Source: an uncultured Paracoccaceae bacterium (lineage in GTDB: Bacteria; Pseudomonadota; Alphaproteobacteria; Rhodobacterales; Rhodobacteraceae). From it: DNA of 8,270 nt. Positions within the stretch are counted from its first letter, which is position 1. Each line of letters begins with the position of its first letter. This document shows positions 5,279 to 8,270 of the stretch, piece by piece. The stretch lies in assembly GCA_937927885.1 (NCBI GenBank), contig CALEZJ010000246.1, positions 1 through 8,270 of the forward strand. The letters run 5' to 3'. A program made the position numbers and the translations under genes. Below the pieces are notes generated by a model. The model saw only the letters and a program-made list of their open reading frames with translations, did not search any database and was not told the origin of the DNA.

Positions 5279-5905
5279 ATGACCCAGATCCTCTCTCTTG
5301 CCGCCCTCGTGGCCGCGCTGACCTTCTGGATCCGCCATGCCGGGCACGAGGCGGCGTCCTGGCCCGCCACGCTGGTCAAGACCGCCAGCACCGCCGCGCT
5401 GGCGCTGGGCGGCCTTGCGGCGGGGGCGCCTTTGTGGGTGGTGCTGGGTCTGGCGCTGGGCTCTGTCGGGGATTTCGCGCTGGCCCGCCGGGGCAAGGCG
5501 GCGTTTCTGGTCGGGATGGCGGCCTTCGCCGCCGGGCATCTGGCCTATGCCGCCGGGTTTGCCACAGGCGCGCAAGGGGGCATCGGCCCGGCGGCGCTGA
5601 TCCTCTGGCCCCTGGTCGTGGTGCTGGTGGCGGTCGCCTGGCTGTGGCTGGCCCCGCGCGCGGGCTGCCTGTGCTGGCCGGTGCGGCTCTATGGAGCGGT
5701 GATCGGCGCCATGGTGGCGGCCTCGGCGCTGACCGGGCAGAGTCTGTTTGTCACCGGCGCGCTGGTGTTCATGGCCTCGGACCTGATCCTGGGGCTCAGG
5801 ATGTTCGTGCTGACGGCGCCGTCGGCGCAGCTTTTCGCGTCGCGGCTTCTGTGGCCGCTTTACTGGGGCGGGCAGGCGCTGATTCTGGCGGGCACTCTGG
5901 CCTGA
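5279..5905 (+). CDS. YhhN/TMEM86-family membrane protein (putative lysoplasmalogenase)
   Basis: A 208-aa integral inner-membrane protein made almost entirely of hydrophobic helices, about seven to eight segments. The family includes eukaryotic TMEM86B, which hydrolyses the vinyl ether of lysoplasmalogen. Family motifs are the acidic pairs GSVGD (61-65) and FMASD (164-168) within membrane helices, plus the FLVGMAAFAAGHLAY segment (76-90) containing His87. The ATG at 5279 was chosen over an upstream ATG at 5231 because AGGAG lies 6 bases before it and the hydrophobic N-terminus begins there. The bacterial substrate is not known, and lipid ether cleavage is inferred from the animal homologue. 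The last 110 bases overlap the convergent ArsR-fusion gene. The C-terminal helix in this overlap looks like normal family sequence. Confidence 0.87.
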   Translation: MTQILSLAALVAALTFWIRHAGHEAASWPATLVKTASTAALALGGLAAGAPLWVVLGLALGSVGDFALARRGKAAFLVGMAAFAAGHLAYAAGFATGAQGGIGPAALILWPLVVVLVAVAWLWLAPRAGCLCWPVRLYGAVIGAMVAASALTGQSLFVTGALVFMASDLILGLRMFVLTAPSAQLFASRLLWPLYWGGQALILAGTLA

Positions 5906-6647
5906 ACGAGGCCGCATCCAGCACCGCCTGCAACCGCGCCGGGGGCGCCTGCGGGTCCAGCGCCGCCAAAGGGGCAAGCCGCGCCGTCAGGTCGGCCATC
6001 AGCGCCGCCGCATCCAGCCCTGGCGCCAGCCGCCAGCCCGCGCGATGCACCGGACCGGGCCAGTCCGGCAGGGCTGCGGCGCGCTGGCCCAGCGTGATCA
6101 CCACGTCCATCGGCGGCGCCTCGGGGCCTTGCCACAGGCTCAGGGGCTTTGGCCACAGATCGCCGGTGTCGATCCCCAGCGCCGCGAGTTCGGGCAACAG
6201 TGCCGCGTCGCCCGCAGGCGACAGGCCGGCGGAAAACACCTCGAACCGCTCGCCCGCCATCTGGCGCAGCAGCGCCTCGGCCAGCAGGCTGGGCCCCGCG
6301 TTGCCCTGTCCCACGAACAACAGATTGCGCACCCGCCGCGCTGTGCCCCAGCCCTCGGGCCAGCCGCGCCCGCCGGTGATCGGCCCCAGCCAGGCGGCGC
6401 TCAGCGCCTGCGCCGCCTCGAGGGCGGCCGCGTAAAGCAGCGAGGTGCCGCGACGCTCCTGCGTGACCAGCCCGGCCTCCATCAACTGCGCCAGATAGCC
6501 CGACAGGGTCGAGGGCCGCAGGTCCAGCGCCTCGCCGATCTCGCCCGCCGACAACCGCCCGGGCACCGCCCGCATCAGCAGCCGCAGCACGGCCAGCCGG
6601 TGCGGATGGGCCAGCGCGGCAAAGGCGGGGACGGGATCCGGTTCCAT
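5796..6647 (-). CDS. ArsR-type HTH regulator fused to a catalytically degenerate arsenate reductase/LMW phosphatase-like domain
   Basis: A 283-aa cytoplasmic two-domain protein. Residues about 7-85 form an ArsR-type winged helix: AALAHPHRLAVLRLL, then the HTH AGEIGEALDLRPSTLSGYLAQL, then the wing QERRGTSLLY. Residues about 106-230 resemble low-molecular-weight tyrosine phosphatase/ArsC. However, the P-loop normally like CTGNSARS reads GQGNAGPS (113-120): catalytic Cys is Gly113 and Arg is Pro119. The ArsC TLC cysteine is Gly187, the next redox Cys position is Pro194, and the DP acid loop is lost. The domain therefore probably binds or dimerises but does not catalyse. No cysteine lies in the ArsR domain; the only one is Cys252, in a low-complexity tail of about 36 residues encoded opposite yhhN. 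The ATG at 6647 follows a promoter so close that a leaderless mRNA is likely. Upstream ATGs at 6674 and 6683 are less likely. It is divergent from an MBL hydrolase, its probable target. Confidence 0.85.
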   Translation of the reverse strand: MEPDPVPAFAALAHPHRLAVLRLLMRAVPGRLSAGEIGEALDLRPSTLSGYLAQLMEAGLVTQERRGTSLLYAAALEAAQALSAAWLGPITGGRGWPEGWGTARRVRNLLFVGQGNAGPSLLAEALLRQMAGERFEVFSAGLSPAGDAALLPELAALGIDTGDLWPKPLSLWQGPEAPPMDVVITLGQRAAALPDWPGPVHRAGWRLAPGLDAAALMADLTARLAPLAALDPQAPPARLQAVLDAASFRPECPPESAPARPSKAATEAATRKAAPTAPSARTS

Positions 6648-6654
6648 GTCCGGC

Positions 6655-6683
6655 AAAATACTGCACTGCAGCATGAACCGCAA
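6655..6683 (-). promoter_or_regulatory. Predicted promoter of the ArsR-fusion gene
   Basis: TTGCGG (6683-6678), a 17-base spacer and TATTTT (6660-6655) lie directly before the ATG at 6647, seven bases from the -10. Transcription would start at or next to the ATG. The only nearby purine stretch is a weak GGA. The spacer contains a palindrome described separately. Confidence 0.5.
6658..6674. promoter_or_regulatory. Candidate operator palindrome
   Basis: CTGCA-C-TGCAG (6661-6671) is a perfect interrupted palindrome. With the flanking AT pairs it extends to 17 bases with one mismatched pair. It lies between the predicted -35 and -10 of the ArsR-fusion gene and upstream of the MBL gene, where an autoregulatory ArsR-family operator would be expected. 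Binding is inferred. Confidence 0.5.
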
Positions 6684-6689
6684 CCGGGC

Positions 6690-6717
6690 TTGCCGGGGGC
6701 GGGCAGCGTGCTACCCT
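6690..6717 (+). promoter_or_regulatory. Possible promoter of the MBL hydrolase gene
   Basis: TTGCCG (6690-6695), a 16-base spacer and TACCCT (6712-6717) preceded by TGC (an extended -10 pattern) lie upstream of the ribosome binding site at 6729-6734. Degenerate -10 boxes of this kind are common in GC-rich alphaproteobacteria. Confidence 0.42.
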
Positions 6718-6740
6718 TTGTCGCAAGCAGGAGGACCCCC

Positions 6741-7574
6741 ATGACCCGTATCGCAACCCGCCAGATCGGCGATGCCAGTGTCACCGTGCTGACCGATGGC
6801 GCCACCACCTTTGGCCCCGAGCTGTTCCCCGGCACCGATCCGACCACGCTCGCCACCCTTGTCGCCACCCAGAACCGCCCGGCGATCGAGACCAATTTCA
6901 ATGCCGTGCTGATCCGCAATGCCGGGCGGGTGATCCTGTGCGACGCCGGGCCGCGCGACCTGTTCGGCCCGACCTGCGGGTTCCTGCCGCAGGCCATGGC
7001 CGAGGCCGGGGTCGGCGCCGATCAGATCGACACGCTCTTTGCCACCCACATGCACCCCGACCACATCGCCGGGATGATCCACGCCGACGGCACCCCCGCC
7101 TTCGCACGGGCCGAACTGGTGCTGTCCGCGGCCGAGCACGCCTTCTGGAGCGAGTCCGCCCGGACCGACGCGCTGCCCGAACCGGTCCGGGGCTGGGCCG
7201 TGCTGGCGCGGGCGGTGCTGGCCGCCTATGGCGACCGCGTGCGGCTGATCGAGGGGCAGGCGCAGATCGCCCCGGGCCTGACCGCCATGCCGCTGGCGGG
7301 GCACACGCCGGGGCATGGCGGCTGGCGGCTGGACAGCGGCGGCGCGCAACTGATCCACGGTGCCGACATCATCCACGCCCCCGCCGTGCAGGCCGCCGAT
7401 CCGCGTATCGCGATTGCCTTCGACATGGACATCGACACCGCCCGCGCCACGCGCCTGCGGCTGCTCGATGAACTGGCCAGCGACGGCGCGCTGTTCACCG
7501 GGGGGCATTACCTGCACCCGGCTTTCCACCACGCGGTGCGGGCGGGGTCGGGCTACCGGCTGGAACAGGGCTGA
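6741..7574 (+). CDS. MBL-fold metallo-hydrolase (methyl parathion hydrolase/AHL-lactonase-like)
   Basis: A 277-aa zinc hydrolase of the metallo-beta-lactamase fold. All metal ligands are visible: THMHPDH (His103, His105, Asp107, His108), His188 in AGHTPGH, Asp209 in HGAD and His256 in GGH. The segment CDAGPRDLFGPTCGFLPQAM (67-86) and AELVLSAAEHAFW (124-136) resemble the methyl parathion hydrolase/quorum-quenching lactonase branch rather than glyoxalase II. No signal peptide is present, so it is probably cytoplasmic. AGGAGG lies 6 bases before the ATG at 6741. The gene is divergent from the ArsR-fusion regulator with 93 bases between starts and is likely controlled by it. It ends 12 bases from the convergent D-lactate dehydrogenase gene. 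The substrate is unknown: lactones, esters or phosphoesters are all possible. Confidence 0.88.
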   Translation: MTRIATRQIGDASVTVLTDGATTFGPELFPGTDPTTLATLVATQNRPAIETNFNAVLIRNAGRVILCDAGPRDLFGPTCGFLPQAMAEAGVGADQIDTLFATHMHPDHIAGMIHADGTPAFARAELVLSAAEHAFWSESARTDALPEPVRGWAVLARAVLAAYGDRVRLIEGQAQIAPGLTAMPLAGHTPGHGGWRLDSGGAQLIHGADIIHAPAVQAADPRIAIAFDMDIDTARATRLRLLDELASDGALFTGGHYLHPAFHHAVRAGSGYRLEQG

Positions 7575-7586
7575 AACCGGTCCGGG

Positions 7587-8270
7587 TCAGTTGCCCGGCA
7601 CCAGCTTGCCCGGGTTCATGATCCCCTCGGGGTCCAGCGCGGCCTTGATGCGGCCCATCACGTCCCAGCCCTCGGCATGCTCGGCGCGCATGTATTTCGT
7701 CTTGCCCATGCCGATGCCATGCTCGCCCGACACCGTGCCGCCCAGCCTCAGGGCGCGTTCGGCCATGTTGCCCGCCAGGGTCTGCGCCAGCGCCAGTTCC
7801 TGCGCATCCCCCGCGCGCGGCAGCAGGAGGGCGTGGAAATTCCCGTCGCCGGCATGCCCCACGATGGGCCCGGGAATGCCCGAGCCGGCGATTTCGGCCG
7901 CGGTTTCCTCGACCGCCTCGGCCAGCCGCGAGATCGGCACGCAGATGTCGGTGGTGATCGGGCGCGCCCCGGGATAGATCTGCAACCAGGCGCGATAGGT
8001 GTTGTGGCGCATCGCCCACAGCGCCTTGCGGTCCTCGGGCTGTTCCGCCCAGCGAAAGCCCTGCGCGCCGAAATCGGCAGCGATTTCCGAGAACCGTTCG
8101 ATCTGCTCGGCGACGCCCCGCTCCGATCCGTGGAACTCCAGCATCAGATGCGGCGCGTCCGGCCAGCCCGCGCCCGAGATGCGGTTGAACCCCGCCGCCG
8201 CCACCGCATCGACGAATTCGATCCGCGCCATCGGGATGCCCGACTGGATCGTGGCGATCACCGCATCCAC
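7587..8270 (-). CDS. FAD-binding D-lactate dehydrogenase (cytochrome)/glycolate oxidase-type protein, C-terminal part
   Basis: The C-terminal 227 residues of a flavoenzyme of the FAD-binding oxidase/transferase type 4 family (Dld1/GlcD/D-2-hydroxyglutarate dehydrogenase). These oxidise D-2-hydroxy acids and reduce cytochrome c or quinone. The frame runs off the right edge, so the N-terminal FAD-binding (PCMH) domain is missing and the true start is outside. Visible motifs, numbered from the edge: ITTDICVPISRL (105-116), GHAGDGNFH (138-146) and GGTVSGEHGIG (177-187), which carry the substrate and metal-binding histidines and acids, and the terminal DPEGIMNPGK (213-222). The ALWAMRHNTY and TDICVPIS segments favour cytochrome-type D-lactate dehydrogenase over GlcD. 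It converges on the MBL gene with a 12-base gap and no visible terminator. Confidence 0.9.
   Translation of the reverse strand: MDAVIATIQSGIPMARIEFVDAVAAAGFNRISGAGWPDAPHLMLEFHGSERGVAEQIERFSEIAADFGAQGFRWAEQPEDRKALWAMRHNTYRAWLQIYPGARPITTDICVPISRLAEAVEETAAEIAGSGIPGPIVGHAGDGNFHALLLPRAGDAQELALAQTLAGNMAERALRLGGTVSGEHGIGMGKTKYMRAEHAEGWDVMGRIKAALDPEGIMNPGKLVPGN

Noticed and set aside
4949..5977. 342-codon minus-strand frame across the DauA-like and YhhN genes
   Set aside because: Its composition is extremely Arg-rich and it crosses two well-supported genes in other frames.
5796..6647. Arsenic resistance regulator plus functional arsenate reductase
   Set aside because: No cysteines occur in either domain, the P-loop is destroyed, and no arsB, acr3 or arsH gene is nearby.

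Overview
The window is GC-rich, tightly packed alphaproteobacterial DNA. It most likely comes from the Rhodobacterales (Rhodobacter/Paracoccus/Roseobacter relatives). The signs are the iron regulator Irr divergent from fabA, an FrcA-type sugar ABC ATPase followed by a PfkB kinase, a perfect FNR/FnrL box, and the -35/-10 style of the promoters. No rRNA, tRNA, CRISPR array or recognisable transposase is visible. The order was assigned by recognising protein families, not by a database search.

Left part (1-3203): the 3' end of a fructose-type ABC importer ATPase (frcA) is followed 7 bases later by a PfkB-family sugar kinase. This is the end of a sugar uptake and phosphorylation operon, and it finishes in a cluster of competing hairpins that ends in a strong terminator. 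Convergent to it lies fabA (unsaturated fatty acid synthesis), and divergent from fabA lies irr (heme-responsive Fur-family regulator). The irr promoter sits so close to the ATG that its mRNA may be leaderless. Next comes rlmJ (23S rRNA adenine methyltransferase).

Middle (3188-5183): a small AhpD-like carboxymuconolactone-decarboxylase-family protein converges on rlmJ with a 16-base overlap. A perfect 14-bp FNR-type site lies upstream of it. A 568-base stretch without a convincing gene follows. It is full of secondary structure: several hairpins, a 20-bp perfect inverted repeat, and an apparent plus-strand terminator with no gene in front of it. Then comes a DauA-like FAD-dependent D-amino-acid dehydrogenase on the minus strand.

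Right part (5279-8270): a YhhN/TMEM86-type membrane protein overlaps by 110 bases, tail to tail, with the most unusual gene of the window. That gene encodes an ArsR-type winged helix fused to a domain that looks like a low-molecular-weight phosphatase or thioredoxin-type arsenate reductase. In that domain the catalytic cysteine, the P-loop arginine and both resolving cysteines are all replaced. It is divergent from an MBL-fold hydrolase, and a palindrome lies inside its predicted promoter, so the pair looks like a regulator and target module with an unknown ligand. The window ends in the C-terminal part of a D-lactate dehydrogenase-type flavoenzyme on the minus strand.
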